From the NCBI RefSeq assembly GCF_026241095.1, contig NZ_JAPFGB010000021.1, forward strand, positions 1 to 64,000: a DNA stretch of 64,000 bases, written 5' to 3'. The number at the start of each line of letters is the position of its first letter. Within the stretch, counting starts at the first letter, position 1. Position numbers and translations under genes: made by a program. Under the pieces are notes generated by a model. The model had not been told where the DNA came from. It saw only the letters and a program-made list of their open reading frames with translations, and did not search any database. Source of the stretch: Saccharopolyspora sp. NFXS83. Its GTDB lineage: Bacteria; Actinomycetota; Actinomycetes; Mycobacteriales; Pseudonocardiaceae. Shown piece after piece: positions 45,796-54,966 of the stretch.

Positions 45796-47547
45796 TCAGC
45801 GGTCCACCCGCCGCCATCCCCGCGGGACGAGTCCGCCCGGTTCGCGCTCATCGTCGAGCAGCGTGCGCTGCTGGTCGGCGACGGAGATGCCGTCCAGCAG
45901 CACTCCGCGCCCGACGTACTGGTCGTCCGGGGAGTAGCGCCAGCGCAGCTGCACCCGCTGCCCCGGCCGTGCGTCCACCGTGCCGCGGACCTGCCACCAC
46001 GCGCGGTGCCCGGACCCCGCCAGCTCCTGCTGCGGGCCGTCCGGCGCGCCCTCGCCTTCCGCCGCCACCGGCACGGGACGCCACGACCTGCCGCCGTCCA
46101 CACTGGACTCGACGGTGAGCGGGTCGGCGCCGTCGCCGTCCCGCTGGGTGTCCACGAACGAATCGAAGGTCACCTCCGCGGGCCCGGCGACCGGACCCAG
46201 CTCCCGCGTCGTCAACGTCGCCGGAGCCGATGCGGGAGCCGCCCACTCCCGCGAACCGCGCGCCGGGCGCACCGCCAGCGACTCCGCCATGCCCTGCGCG
46301 AGCGCCTGGCGGGCTTCGTTGTTCGAACCCCACTCGCGCGACGGGTGCACCCGGTTCGTCAGCAGCACCACCACCGAACGCGACAACGGGTCCAGCACCA
46401 GCGACGTCCCGGTGTAGCCCGTGTGCCCCGCGGTCCGGGGACTACTGAGCCCGGCCATGTACCAGCGCTGGTCCAGCTCGAAGCCCAGGCCGTGCGAGTT
46501 GCCGGGGAAACCGCCGTTGAAGTCGGTGAGCATCTGATCCACCGAGTCCTCGTCCAGCAGCTCGGCCTCGCCGTAAGTGCCGCCGTTGAGCAGCGCCTGC
46601 CCCAGGATCGCCAGGTCGTGCGCGGTGGAGAAGATCCCGGCCTCCCCGGCGACACCGCCCAGCGACCACGCGTTCTCGTCGTGCACCTGGCCGCGGACCA
46701 TGCCGCGCGGAGGGTCCGCCTGGAACTCCGTGGCCGCGATCCGATCCCGCTTGTCCGCGGGCGGGTTGTAGCCCGTGTCGACCATGCCCAGCGGCTCGGT
46801 GATCCGATGGCGCACCACCTCGTCGAGCGGCTCACCCGCCACGCGCGCCACCAGCAGACCCAGCGTGATCATGTTCGGGTCGGAGTACTCGTACCCCGAA
46901 CCCGGTGGGTGCTGCGGCGTCAGGTTCATGACGTGCGGAATCCGCTCCTGCGGCGGCAGCTTCCACAGCTGTACCTCGGCCTGCAGCCCCGAGGTGTGCG
47001 TGAGCAGCTGCCGCACGGTGATCGCTTCCTTGCCGTGGGCGCCGAACTCCGGCAGGTACCGGGCGACCGGCGCGTCCAGCTCCACCGCACCGTCTTCGAC
47101 CTGCTGCAACGCGGCGATCGAGGTGAACAGCTTCGTGATCGAGGCGACGTCGAAGATCGTGTCCGGGCGCATCGGCTCCTGCTGCTGCGGTGGCAGCTCG
47201 GTGCCCCGGCCGTCGGCGTAGCGGACCTCCCGGCCGAACGCGTCCTGGCGGACCACCACGCCGTCGTGCGCCAGCAGCGCCACCGCACCCGCGTACATCG
47301 GGTGCCGGCGCCCCGGAGTCACCTCCGTCCACGCCGCGATGCGCCGCATCGCCGCGTCGATCGGTTTCGCGTCGAGCCCCGCCTCCTGCGCGGAACCGGG
47401 CCGCAGCACGGTGTCCGAGGCCGCGAAGCCCTCCTGCGGACGGTCGAACCGGCCCCCCGCGCCCTCCGGTGCCGAAGCGCACGCGGGACTCGCGGTGGCC
47501 GCGGCGACCGATGCCAAGACCAGCGCCGACAGCGTTCTGCGCATCAC
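45796..47547 (-). CDS. Secreted serine hydrolase of the beta-lactamase/PBP4* family (AmiE-like)
   Basis: The 583-residue protein has a signal peptide (SALVLASVAAATASPACAS), perhaps with a lipobox at Cys23. The beta-lactamase-fold domain has the SITK nucleophile box in DVASITKLFTSIAAL, a YSD triad-like motif, and HTGYTG in place of KTG. A C-terminal beta-sandwich (about 430-583) probably binds substrate. In Bacillus the YbbE/AmiE enzyme of this family acts with NagZ and NamZ on muropeptides. Here it is the third gene of the same trio, so an N-acetylmuramoyl-L-alanine amidase role is inferred. Confidence 0.85.
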   Translation of the reverse strand: MMRRTLSALVLASVAAATASPACASAPEGAGGRFDRPQEGFAASDTVLRPGSAQEAGLDAKPIDAAMRRIAAWTEVTPGRRHPMYAGAVALLAHDGVVVRQDAFGREVRYADGRGTELPPQQQEPMRPDTIFDVASITKLFTSIAALQQVEDGAVELDAPVARYLPEFGAHGKEAITVRQLLTHTSGLQAEVQLWKLPPQERIPHVMNLTPQHPPGSGYEYSDPNMITLGLLVARVAGEPLDEVVRHRITEPLGMVDTGYNPPADKRDRIAATEFQADPPRGMVRGQVHDENAWSLGGVAGEAGIFSTAHDLAILGQALLNGGTYGEAELLDEDSVDQMLTDFNGGFPGNSHGLGFELDQRWYMAGLSSPRTAGHTGYTGTSLVLDPLSRSVVVLLTNRVHPSREWGSNNEARQALAQGMAESLAVRPARGSREWAAPASAPATLTTRELGPVAGPAEVTFDSFVDTQRDGDGADPLTVESSVDGGRSWRPVPVAAEGEGAPDGPQQELAGSGHRAWWQVRGTVDARPGQRVQLRWRYSPDDQYVGRGVLLDGISVADQQRTLLDDEREPGGLVPRGWRRVDR

Positions 47548-47565
47548 GACCTCACCCCTCGAACG

Positions 47566-48813
47566 TCACCGGTACAGCGAATAACGTCCCCGCGACCGGC
47601 GGAACCCGGCCAGCTCGGCGTCCCACGAGCCGACGATCTCGTCCGCCCCCGCGCCCGCGTCGATCATGGTGCGAACCCGGTCGGTACCGGCCAACTTGTC
47701 GAACATGCCGTCCGGGCGCCAGCCGAACACCTGCGGGTACAGCCGCTTCACCGAGACCAGCATGGTGATCGCCACCCGCACCGGGTCCAGCTCGCCGTGC
47801 CGGTACAGCTGCACACCGCCGCAGGTCGCGTCGGCGTGCTTGGAGAACGTCGGCACGAAGTAGGTCTCGCGGAACCGCACGCCTTCCAGCCCGGCCGCGT
47901 TCAGCTCCTCGGCCCACCGCCAGTCGATGCCTGGCGCGCCGATGATCTCGAAGGGCCGCGTCGTGCCCCGACCCTCGGACAGCAGCGTGCCCTCGAACAA
48001 CCCGGTTCCGGGATACACCATCGCGGTGTCCGGCGTCGGCATGTTCGGGCTCGGCGGCACCCACGGCACCGCGGGCTCCGCGCCGCGACCGCGCCAGCCC
48101 TCGACGCGCACCACCTGCAACCGGTCGCCCAGCGGCGCGTCGAGGAACTCGGCGTCGAACATCTTCGCCAGCTCGCCGATCGTCATACCGTGCTGCTGCG
48201 CGATCGGCAGCAGCCCCACCCCGGAGGCGAACCGCGGATCGAGGACCGGCCCCGCCACCTGGTGCCCGCCGATCGGGTTCGGCCGGTCCAGCACCACGAA
48301 CTCCGCGCCGACCTCGGCGGCGGCCCGCATCGCCTCGTACATCGTCCAGATGTAGGTGTAGAAGCGGGCGCCGACGTCGGCGATGTCGAACACGACCCGC
48401 TGCACCCCGGCCTTGCGGAACATGCCGGCCAGCGCCGCCACGTCCGCGCCGTACGCGTCGTACACCGGGATCCCGGTGCGCGGGTCGGTGACGTCGCCCT
48501 CCGAACCGCCGGCCTGCGACGTTCCCCGGAAACCGTGCTCGGGGCCGAACACCGCCGCGATGTCCACCCCCTCGGTCCCGTGCATCGCGTCCACCACGTG
48601 CTCCAGCGATGCCAGCACCCCGGTCGGGTTGGTGACCACTCCGAGCCTGAGCCCGGTCAGCCGCTGCCAGCCCTCCGCGGCCAGCACGTCCGCGCCCGTG
48701 CGCACCTGCCCGGTCGCCGGATCGTCCGGTGCCGCCGCGCACGCGCTGCCCGCGCCCAGCAGCGGGGCGGTGAGCGCGGTCGTCGTCAGGAATCCCCGCC
48801 TGTTCAGCGGCAT
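47566..48813 (-). CDS. namZ: Exo-beta-N-acetylmuramidase NamZ (DUF1343/YbbC)
   Basis: The 415-residue protein carries a Tat-like signal (NRRGFLTTTALTAPLLGAGS) directly followed by Cys, suggesting a Tat-exported lipoprotein. The DUF1343 domain shows GLRLGVVTNPTGV, VFGPEHGFRG, IPVYDAYG, FDIADVGARFYTYIWTM and the segment VLDRPNPIGG. NamZ removes terminal MurNAc from muropeptides and glycans. The stop of nagZ lies four bases upstream of its ATG, so they are cotranscribed. Confidence 0.93.
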   Translation of the reverse strand: MPLNRRGFLTTTALTAPLLGAGSACAAAPDDPATGQVRTGADVLAAEGWQRLTGLRLGVVTNPTGVLASLEHVVDAMHGTEGVDIAAVFGPEHGFRGTSQAGGSEGDVTDPRTGIPVYDAYGADVAALAGMFRKAGVQRVVFDIADVGARFYTYIWTMYEAMRAAAEVGAEFVVLDRPNPIGGHQVAGPVLDPRFASGVGLLPIAQQHGMTIGELAKMFDAEFLDAPLGDRLQVVRVEGWRGRGAEPAVPWVPPSPNMPTPDTAMVYPGTGLFEGTLLSEGRGTTRPFEIIGAPGIDWRWAEELNAAGLEGVRFRETYFVPTFSKHADATCGGVQLYRHGELDPVRVAITMLVSVKRLYPQVFGWRPDGMFDKLAGTDRVRTMIDAGAGADEIVGSWDAELAGFRRSRGRYSLYR

Positions 48814-48817
48814 CGGG

Positions 48818-50623
48818 TCACCAGCTCAATCCGTGGCCGAACGGGAAGCGCTCCGTTCCGGGGGCGTCCGGATCGGGCACCGGAACCGGCAGCTTCCCGG
48901 TGGGGCCGACCTCGCCGAGCAGCACCCGCGCCAGCGACTCCATCGCCACCGGCTTGTCCGAGTACGTCGCCACCCAGGTGGGCACCGCTTCCACGTACGC
49001 GGCGTCGTACGGGTCCCGCACCGGGACCGCGATCACCCGCGCGCCGGAGGCCTGCAACTCGCGCACCAGCGCGCGTTGCGGCGCGTTGTCCTCGTTCCAC
49101 GCCGCGTTGGTGAGCACCACGGTCGTGTCGTGGCCCTTGGCCGCGTCGACCGCCCGCGCGATCTGGGCGGACGTCGGCGCCATGCCGGTGGGCAGCGCGG
49201 TCGTCCGAGGCCCGCGCGCCCCGATCCGGTCCGCGAGCGACTTCGCCGCCTCGTCCCCGGCGCCGGTGACCAGCACCCGGCCCGGGGCCCGCAGCGGCAG
49301 CTCGTTCGCGTCGTTGCGCAGCACCGTCGTCGTGCGGTCGGTGATCCGCTGCGCCTGCTCCCGGTGCTCGGCGTTGCCGACGAGCTCGCCCACCTTCGCC
49401 GGGTCGACGAACGGTGCGTCGAGCACGCCGCGCACCCGCTTCATCTCCAAGATCCGTTCGACGCTGGCGTCGATGCGGTCCTCGGTCAACGCCCCTGAGC
49501 GCACCGCGCCCAGCACGCCGTCGATCGCCACCGGCAGGTTCTGCGGCATCAGCAGCTGATCCGCGCCCGCCTGCAGCGCCAGCACCGGGATCTCCGCGTC
49601 CGAGTGCTGTTGGCGCACCCCGTCCATCTGCAGCGAATCGGTGGAGATCACGCCCCGGAAGCCCAGCTCGTCCCGCAGCATGCCGGTGAGCACCGCGGGC
49701 GACAGCGTCGAGGGCTCACCCGAATCGTCCAGCTTCGGCACCACGATGTGCCCGCTCATCACGACGTCGGTGCCCGCGGCGATCGCCTCCCGGAACGGGG
49801 GCGCGTCGAGCTGCTCCCACTGCTCGCGGGTGTGCTCGATGACCGGCAACGAGGTGTGGCTGTCCTGGTTCGTGTCGCCGTGGCCGGGGAAGTGCTTGAT
49901 CGCCGCCGAGACCCCCGCCACGCCCGGATCCTGGTAGCCGCGCACCGCGGCGGCCGACAGCTGCGCGGCCAGCGCCGGGTCGGAGGAGAAGGAGCGCACC
50001 CCGATCACCGGGTTCGCCGGGTTCACGTTCACGTCCCCGCTCGGCGCGAAGTCCTGGTTGAGCCCCATCGCGCGCAGTTCCTCACCGGTGATCCGGGCGG
50101 ACGCCGCGGCGTCCTGCGGGCTGCGGCCCGCGCCCAGCGCCATGTTGCCGGGCAGCTGCGTCGCGGGCTCCCCGATCCGGGTCACCTGGCCCTGCTCCTG
50201 ATCGGTGGAGATCAGCAGCGGCACCTCGGCCCCGGAGGACACCGCGGCGCGCTGCACGCCGTTGGAGTGCTCCGCGATCTGCTCCGGGTCGTGGAGGCTG
50301 TCGGTCCAGTTGAAGTGGATCAGTCCGCCCAGGTGGTAGCGCTGCACCACCTGCGCCGGGGTGTCCACGCCGAACTCGACCTTGTTCTCGGGGTGCGCTG
50401 CGTCGGCGGAGCGCCCGTAGGCGTAGGTGGTGAACAGCTGGCCGACCTTCTGCTCCAGCGTCATGGCCTGCACCTTGGCCTTGACCGAGGGGTCCACCTC
50501 GCTGTGCACGGTGGGCGCGGCCGGTTCCTGGGCGCCGGCGGCGGACAGGCCGCCGCCGACGGCGAGCACCGCGACCGCGCTGCCGAGGACCGCCGTGATC
50601 CGGCGGGACTGTTTCGAGCCCAC
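48818..50623 (-). CDS. nagZ: Secreted beta-N-acetylglucosaminidase NagZ (GH3)
   Basis: The 601-residue protein starts at GTG 50623 behind an AGGAGG site, with a signal peptide ending AAGAQE. The GH3 barrel has KHFPGHGDTNQDSHTSLPV, containing the Lys-His and the His/Asp loop that mark NagZ, and the nucleophile Asp in GVISTDSLQMDGV. A C-terminal GH3_C sandwich follows. It releases GlcNAc from peptidoglycan fragments, giving the substrate for NamZ. It is the first gene of the nagZ-namZ-amiE unit. Unlike the one-domain cytoplasmic enzyme of Gram-negatives, this is the exported two-domain form, as in Bacillus. Confidence 0.95.
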   Translation of the reverse strand: MGSKQSRRITAVLGSAVAVLAVGGGLSAAGAQEPAAPTVHSEVDPSVKAKVQAMTLEQKVGQLFTTYAYGRSADAAHPENKVEFGVDTPAQVVQRYHLGGLIHFNWTDSLHDPEQIAEHSNGVQRAAVSSGAEVPLLISTDQEQGQVTRIGEPATQLPGNMALGAGRSPQDAAASARITGEELRAMGLNQDFAPSGDVNVNPANPVIGVRSFSSDPALAAQLSAAAVRGYQDPGVAGVSAAIKHFPGHGDTNQDSHTSLPVIEHTREQWEQLDAPPFREAIAAGTDVVMSGHIVVPKLDDSGEPSTLSPAVLTGMLRDELGFRGVISTDSLQMDGVRQQHSDAEIPVLALQAGADQLLMPQNLPVAIDGVLGAVRSGALTEDRIDASVERILEMKRVRGVLDAPFVDPAKVGELVGNAEHREQAQRITDRTTTVLRNDANELPLRAPGRVLVTGAGDEAAKSLADRIGARGPRTTALPTGMAPTSAQIARAVDAAKGHDTTVVLTNAAWNEDNAPQRALVRELQASGARVIAVPVRDPYDAAYVEAVPTWVATYSDKPVAMESLARVLLGEVGPTGKLPVPVPDPDAPGTERFPFGHGLSW

Positions 50624-50846
50624 GGGGGACCTCCTGGGGCTGTTGCCCACAGTCCCGTGGCGGGGCGCCGGTTCGGGGTCGGCGGGCGAGGGCGGAAAGT
50701 CGTCCACCACAACGCGGGTGGAATCCGGAAGCTACCCACATGCCCGTGCCCGGTCAACGCCATCCGGCGGCGGTGGCGGGGAAAATCCCTGATCAGCTCA
50801 TCGGGGTGACGTTCCCCGCGCCGGGGAACGGGGCCCGGCGGCCTGG

Positions 50847-51145
50847 CGCAAGAACGGCGGCGCCCGCCTTGGCGAGCGCCGCCTTTCGCGTGGTGGACGG
50901 GTTACCAAGCGTGCACGAATGTCGTAACTTCCGGGCTAGGCGTCCGGCGTCCCGGTACGCAACCCCGTCGACGACCGGCCTCACGTGGCGGCAGCGCGTG
51001 GGTGCTCCGTCTCTACGCACGGAGCCCGGTCCGGGGTGGACGGTGCTTCTCCTCCGCACCGTCCCTGGCCGAGCCAGGGTCCGCACCTCCTTTGTAGCCC
51101 TAGGCGCGGACCGCGGCAATCCCTGGCCCGTGGTTGTTTCGGGTG
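50847..51145 (-). ncRNA. Candidate Ms1/MTS2823-type RNA
   Basis: The gap between nagZ and the HAD phosphatase holds about 300 bp of densely folded sequence. On the minus strand there are, in order, GGUCCGC/GCGGACC, CCUGGC/GCCAGG, GGACGGUGC/GCACCGUCC and GCUCCGU/ACGGAGC hairpins. At the 3' end a GGCGGCGC/GCGCCGCC hairpin (50856-50883) is followed by a U-rich GUUCUUG. In M. tuberculosis the core-polymerase-binding Ms1 homologue MTS2823 (about 300 nt) lies just downstream of Rv3661 on the same strand, exactly this position. No clear promoter is visible, so the 5' end is a guess. Confidence 0.65.
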
Positions 51146-51158
51146 GTGTTCCCGCTGC

Positions 51159-51986
51159 TCAGCGAGCCCGGCGGAAGCGACGCAGGCCCCACCAGGCAGC
51201 ACCGGCCGCGGCGACGGCGCCGACGCCGACTCCGGCGGCGGTGACCGCCGCGCGGGACGGGGTGGGGAAGCGGGCGCGCAGCGAGATCGGCTGCTCGAAC
51301 GCGAGGGACGGCCAGCCGCGCTGCGCGGCCTCCTTGCGCAGGCCGCGGTCCGGGTTGACGGCGGTGGGGTGGCCGACGGCCTCCAGCAGCGGCAGGTCGG
51401 TCACCGAGTCCGAATAGGCGTGGCTGGCGGTGAGGTCGTAGCCGTGCCGCTCGGCGAGTTCGCGGGCCGCCGCGGCTTTGTTCTCCGCCGAGCAGTAGAA
51501 CTCCACTTCGCCCGTGTACCTGCCGTCGGCGACCACCATCCGGGTGCCGGCGGAATGGTTCGCGCCGAGCAAGGTGGCGATCGGAGCTACGACTTCTTGC
51601 CCGGAAGCGGAGAGCACCACAATGTCGTGCCCCTGCTCTTTGTGCTCGGTGATCAGCTGGGTGGCTTCCTTGTAGACCAGCGGATCGACGATGTCGTGGA
51701 GGGTTTCCTCGACGATGGCGTTGACCTGCTCGACGTCCCACCCGGCGCACAGCGAGGTGATGTGCGCCCGCATCCGGTCCATCTGGTCGGCGTCGGCACC
51801 CGCCAGCATGAAGACGAATTGCGCGTAGGCGCTTTTGAGCACCGCCCTGCGGTTGATGAGACCTTCTTGGAAGAACGGCCTGCTGAATGCGAGCGTGCTC
51901 GATTTCGCGATGACCGTTTTGTCCAGGTCGAAGAACGCTGCCGCCCGAGGCTCGGTGGCGGCCGGAGGGTTCGCGGGCGCTGTCAC
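51159..51986 (-). CDS. HAD-IB family hydrolase (Rv3661-like)
   Basis: The 275-residue protein has HAD motif I FFDLDKTVIAKSS, a helical cap, motif II in VVLSASGQEVV, the lysine region and motif III around YSDSVTDLPLL. This SerB-like branch (HAD-IB) probably dephosphorylates a small metabolite or lipid head group. The C-terminus ends in a hydrophobic segment (AAVTAAGVGVGAVAAAGAAW) and basic residues, so it is likely tail-anchored in the membrane. GTG start 51986. It sits between the two sRNA candidates, as Rv3661 does. Confidence 0.9.
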   Translation of the reverse strand: MTAPANPPAATEPRAAAFFDLDKTVIAKSSTLAFSRPFFQEGLINRRAVLKSAYAQFVFMLAGADADQMDRMRAHITSLCAGWDVEQVNAIVEETLHDIVDPLVYKEATQLITEHKEQGHDIVVLSASGQEVVAPIATLLGANHSAGTRMVVADGRYTGEVEFYCSAENKAAAARELAERHGYDLTASHAYSDSVTDLPLLEAVGHPTAVNPDRGLRKEAAQRGWPSLAFEQPISLRARFPTPSRAAVTAAGVGVGAVAAAGAAWWGLRRFRRAR

Positions 51987-52208
51987 GCCGCACAGCATAC
52001 GAAACCCCGGGGGTGTCCGGACGGCTGCACGTTCCGCCGAATGCATCAGTCACGCTGGGTGTCGAGCAGGGTTCCCGGTCAGGGTGAGCCAGGCGTGCGC
52101 GTTGGCCCGATGCCCTGCACGCGGAGTTTCCAGGGGTGCGACCGGAGTCCGACGTTCCTCCTAATGGACGGGGCGCGTGTGGGGGTCCTGGGGCGCTACA
52201 GTTAGAGG

Positions 52209-52300
52209 GTCCGGGAGCCCCGGATGAGTTCAGCTCGACCCCCCGGAGCTGAACTCTCGACGACCCCCGTCCCTCCCCCCTGACGGGGGTCGTCCTTATT
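52209..52300 (+). ncRNA. 6C RNA
   Basis: Two perfect stem-loops define the 6C motif. GAGTTCAGCTC (52226-52236) pairs with GAGCTGAACTC (52246-52256) around a loop containing CCCCCC. CGACCCCCGTC (52261-52271) pairs with GACGGGGGTCG (52282-52292) around a loop also containing CCCCCC. TCCTTATT follows as a terminator tail. A -10-like TACAGT (52197-52202) fits a start near 52209. In M. tuberculosis the 6C RNA (B11, ncRv13660c) lies in the same gap between the Rv3661 and Rv3660c genes. C-rich loops pair with G-rich mRNA leaders. Confidence 0.93.
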
Positions 52301-52546
52301 CTCCCGTCCCGCCGACCGGTTCGGCGCATTCGGCGGCCTCTTCCGCTCCGGCCCCTCCGGCGCTTCGCCCGAACCGCTTCGCGCCTTTGCCCGAAGTGTG
52401 CCGCGGGCGCTTCTCATTTCGTTCGTCACCGGTGTCGGCGTGCTGCGCGTGACATTGTCCGGCAGGTGTGCATGTGCGATTTTCGCTGACCAGAGGTTCG
52501 TTTTCGACAACTCTCAACCTTCGGCTTCACCGAACCGAGGGACGGG

Positions 52547-52574
52547 TTATCCACAGGCCTTCGATTCATCCACA
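52547..52574. promoter_or_regulatory. Two DnaA-box-like sites upstream of ssd
   Basis: TTATCCACA at 52547-52555 is a perfect DnaA box, and TCATCCACA at 52566-52574 differs in one base. Both point the same way and are 19 bp apart, about two helical turns. They lie 120-150 bp before the ssd start. Two boxes are too few for an origin; transcriptional control by DnaA or chance are both possible. Confidence 0.45.
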
Positions 52575-52693
52575 GATTTGCGAATTGGGGATCGACGACG
52601 CGTTCCGGCTGGGTCACCGTTGAAGGCGAGCGGGAATTCACCGGATTCACACTTCCGGCCCCGCGATCATCGTGATTCGAACGGGGTCCGCGC

Positions 52694-53812
52694 ATGTCCA
52701 CGACCACGCCCTTGATCATCACCCAGGACGACGCGCTCGCCGAGGACGTCACCCGGCTCGCCGCCGTGGCGGGCTGTGAGCTGCGCAGACGGGACGGCGC
52801 CAACGGGGCGGGCGGCCACTGGCGGGACGCCGCGCTCATCCTGCTCGACGGCCCCGCCGCCGCGGAGGCGTTGGCAGCGGGATTTCCGCGAAGAACGGGT
52901 GTCGTGCTGCTGACCAGAGGACAGGTGGAATCGCTGTGGCGACCGGCGTTCGAAGTGGGCGCCGACGCGCTGCTCGACCTGCCTGGCCAGGAATTCCGCC
53001 TCGTCGACATGTTCACCGACATCGTCGACGGCGTCCGGGCATCGGCTGCCGGGCGGGTGCTGGCCGTGCTCGGCGGGACCGGTGGCGCCGGTGCCTCCAC
53101 GCTCGCCGCCGCGACCGCGGTGGCCGCCGCCCGCGGTGGTGCCCGGTCGCTGTTGCTGGACTGCGATCCGGCGGGCGGTGGGCTGGACCTGACGGTGGGC
53201 GTCGAACGCACCTGCGGCCTGCGCTGGTCCGGGCTGACCATCAGCGGCGGCCGGGTCCCGTCCGGTGCGCTGCACGAGGCGCTTCCCGGCCGGCGCCTGG
53301 GGGCGGGTCGGCTCACCGTGCTGTCCTGCGATCGCGACGGCCCGTCGGACGGGTTGACCGCGACCTCGGTCCGCGCCGTGCTGGACGCGGGCCGCCGAGC
53401 GGGGGAGACCGTGGTGTGCGATTTGCCGCGAGCCCCGTCCGAACCGGCGTCGGCGGTGCTGCGCCGGGCGGATCTCACGATCATGGTGGTACCGGCGGAG
53501 GTCCGCGCGTGCGCCGCCGCCGCGAGCACCGCCGAGCTGGTGCGCGAACACTCCGCTGGGCCGGTGTGCGCCGTGGTGCGCGGCCCGGCGCCCGGCGGCC
53601 TCCTGGTCGAGGACATCGAGCGGGCCGTGGGGGTCGACGTGCTGTCGGTGCTGCGCGCGCAGCCGAGCCTGGCCTCCGCCGTCGACCGGGGCGGGTTGTG
53701 CGCGACGAGGTCCGGCAGTCGCGGTCCGATCGTGCGCACCGCGGGTGACATCCTCCGCGCGCTCGACGAGCTCGCGTCCGGACGGGCGGTGGCGTCGTGC
53801 ACACCGAGCTGA
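52694..53812 (+). CDS. ssd: Septum-site-determining protein Ssd, MinD/CpaE-like
   Basis: The 372-residue protein has an N-terminal receiver-like domain without a standard phospho-site (residues 1-105) and a C-terminal MinD/ParA-type ATPase. The P-loop is altered: [16 protein letters not shown], in which the usual GKT/S is GAS, so ATP hydrolysis may be lost. [13 protein letters not shown] follows. Orthologues (Rv3660c in M. tuberculosis) inhibit division or position the Tad secretion system. It overlaps the TadA gene by 16 bp and leads the Tad cluster. Confidence 0.92.
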   Translation: MSTTTPLIITQDDALAEDVTRLAAVAGCELRRRDGANGAGGHWRDAALILLDGPAAAEALAAGFPRRTGVVLLTRGQVESLWRPAFEVGADALLDLPGQEFRLVDMFTDIVDGVRASAAGRVLAVLGGTGGAGASTLAAATAVAAARGGARSLLLDCDPAGGGLDLTVGVERTCGLRWSGLTISGGRVPSGALHEALPGRRLGAGRLTVLSCDRDGPSDGLTATSVRAVLDAGRRAGETVVCDLPRAPSEPASAVLRRADLTIMVVPAEVRACAAAASTAELVREHSAGPVCAVVRGPAPGGLLVEDIERAVGVDVLSVLRAQPSLASAVDRGGLCATRSGSRGPIVRTAGDILRALDELASGRAVASCTPS

Positions 53813-54966
53813 TCGAGCGGGTGCGGCGCCGCCTCGCGGGCAGCGGTGCGCCGGTGAGCCCGTCCGCGGTCGCCGCCGCGGTGCGCGAGGAGTCCGGCGG
53901 GCTGGTCGCCGACACCGACCTGCTCACCGCTCTTCGCGCGCTGCAACAGGAATTCCTCGGTGCCGGGGTCCTCGAACCGCTGCTGCGGGATCCGCGGGTC
54001 ACCGACGTGCTGGTGACCGCGCCCGACCAGGTGTGGGTCGATCGAGGTGACGGCCTGCGCCGCTGCTCGGTCGTGTTCCCCGACGACGACGGGGTGCGCA
54101 GGCTCGCCCAGCGACTCGCGGTGGCCACCGGCCGGCGGTTGGACGAGGCACAACCGTGGGTCGACGCGTGGCTGCCCGGCGCGGAGGCGGGTGAGGCCGT
54201 GCGCCTGCACGCGGTGCTGCCGCCGATCGCCGCGGGCGGCACCTGCCTGTCGCTGCGCGTGCTGCGCCCGGCCTCGCACGACGTCGCCGCGCTGCGACGG
54301 CTCGGGGCGTTCGACGAGGAGCTCGCCGAGGTGCTGCGGGAGATCGTGCGCCACCGGTTGGCGTTCCTGGTCACCGGTGGCACCGGCGCGGGCAAGACGA
54401 CCTTGCTCGCCGCGCTGCTGGGCGAGGTCCCCCGGGACGAACGGATCGTCTGCGTCGAGGAGGCCGGGGAGCTGCGGCCCGAACACCCGCACGTCGTCCG
54501 GCTGCTCACCAGGCCGCCGAACGTCGAGGGCGCGGGTGAGATCCGGGTGCGCGATCTGGTCCGCCAAGCCCTGCGGATGCGGCCGGACCGGTTGATCGTC
54601 GGCGAGGTGCGCGGCGCCGAGGTGTGCGAGCTGCTCGCGGCCTTGAACACCGGCCACGACGGGGGCGGCGGCACCGTGCACGCGAACTCGCCCGCCGAGG
54701 TCCCGGCGCGGCTGGAAGCACTGGCCGCGTTGGGCGGGCTGTCCCGGCAGGCGCTGCACAGCCAGCTGGCGGCGGCCGTGCAGGTCGTGCTGCACGTCCG
54801 GCGTTCCACCGGCCGGGGCAGGTACCTCGCGGCGGTCGGCGTCCTGCGCCGCGAGCACGAGCTGGTGCGGGTGGTGCCCGCTTGGGACCGGGACGCGGGT
54901 TGGGGCGATGGGCGGCCGGACCTGCTGGCACTGCTGCGGTCCAGGGGAGGTGCGGTGCCGTGCTGA
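53797..54966 (+). CDS. TadA/CpaF-type secretion ATPase (Rv3659c-like)
   Basis: The 389-residue hexameric ATPase would power assembly of a Flp-type pilus at the inner membrane face. It has an N-terminal domain with [19 protein letters not shown], Walker [20 protein letters not shown] (about residue 192), the Asp box [18 protein letters not shown], Walker [16 protein letters not shown] and the His box [17 protein letters not shown] start inside ssd. Shorter than proteobacterial TadA, as usual in actinobacteria. Confidence 0.94.
   Translation: MHTELIERVRRRLAGSGAPVSPSAVAAAVREESGGLVADTDLLTALRALQQEFLGAGVLEPLLRDPRVTDVLVTAPDQVWVDRGDGLRRCSVVFPDDDGVRRLAQRLAVATGRRLDEAQPWVDAWLPGAEAGEAVRLHAVLPPIAAGGTCLSLRVLRPASHDVAALRRLGAFDEELAEVLREIVRHRLAFLVTGGTGAGKTTLLAALLGEVPRDERIVCVEEAGELRPEHPHVVRLLTRPPNVEGAGEIRVRDLVRQALRMRPDRLIVGEVRGAEVCELLAALNTGHDGGGGTVHANSPAEVPARLEALAALGGLSRQALHSQLAAAVQVVLHVRRSTGRGRYLAAVGVLRREHELVRVVPAWDRDAGWGDGRPDLLALLRSRGGAVPC

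Noticed and set aside
45784-49113. A very long plus-strand open frame of about 1100 codons
   Set aside because: It lies antisense to amiE-like, namZ and part of nagZ, is rich in Arg/His/Gln, and has no family pattern. High GC makes stop codons rare on the opposite strand of real genes.
52547-52574. Two DnaA boxes as a replication origin
   Set aside because: Only two sites, no dnaA/dnaN or AT-rich unwinding region nearby.
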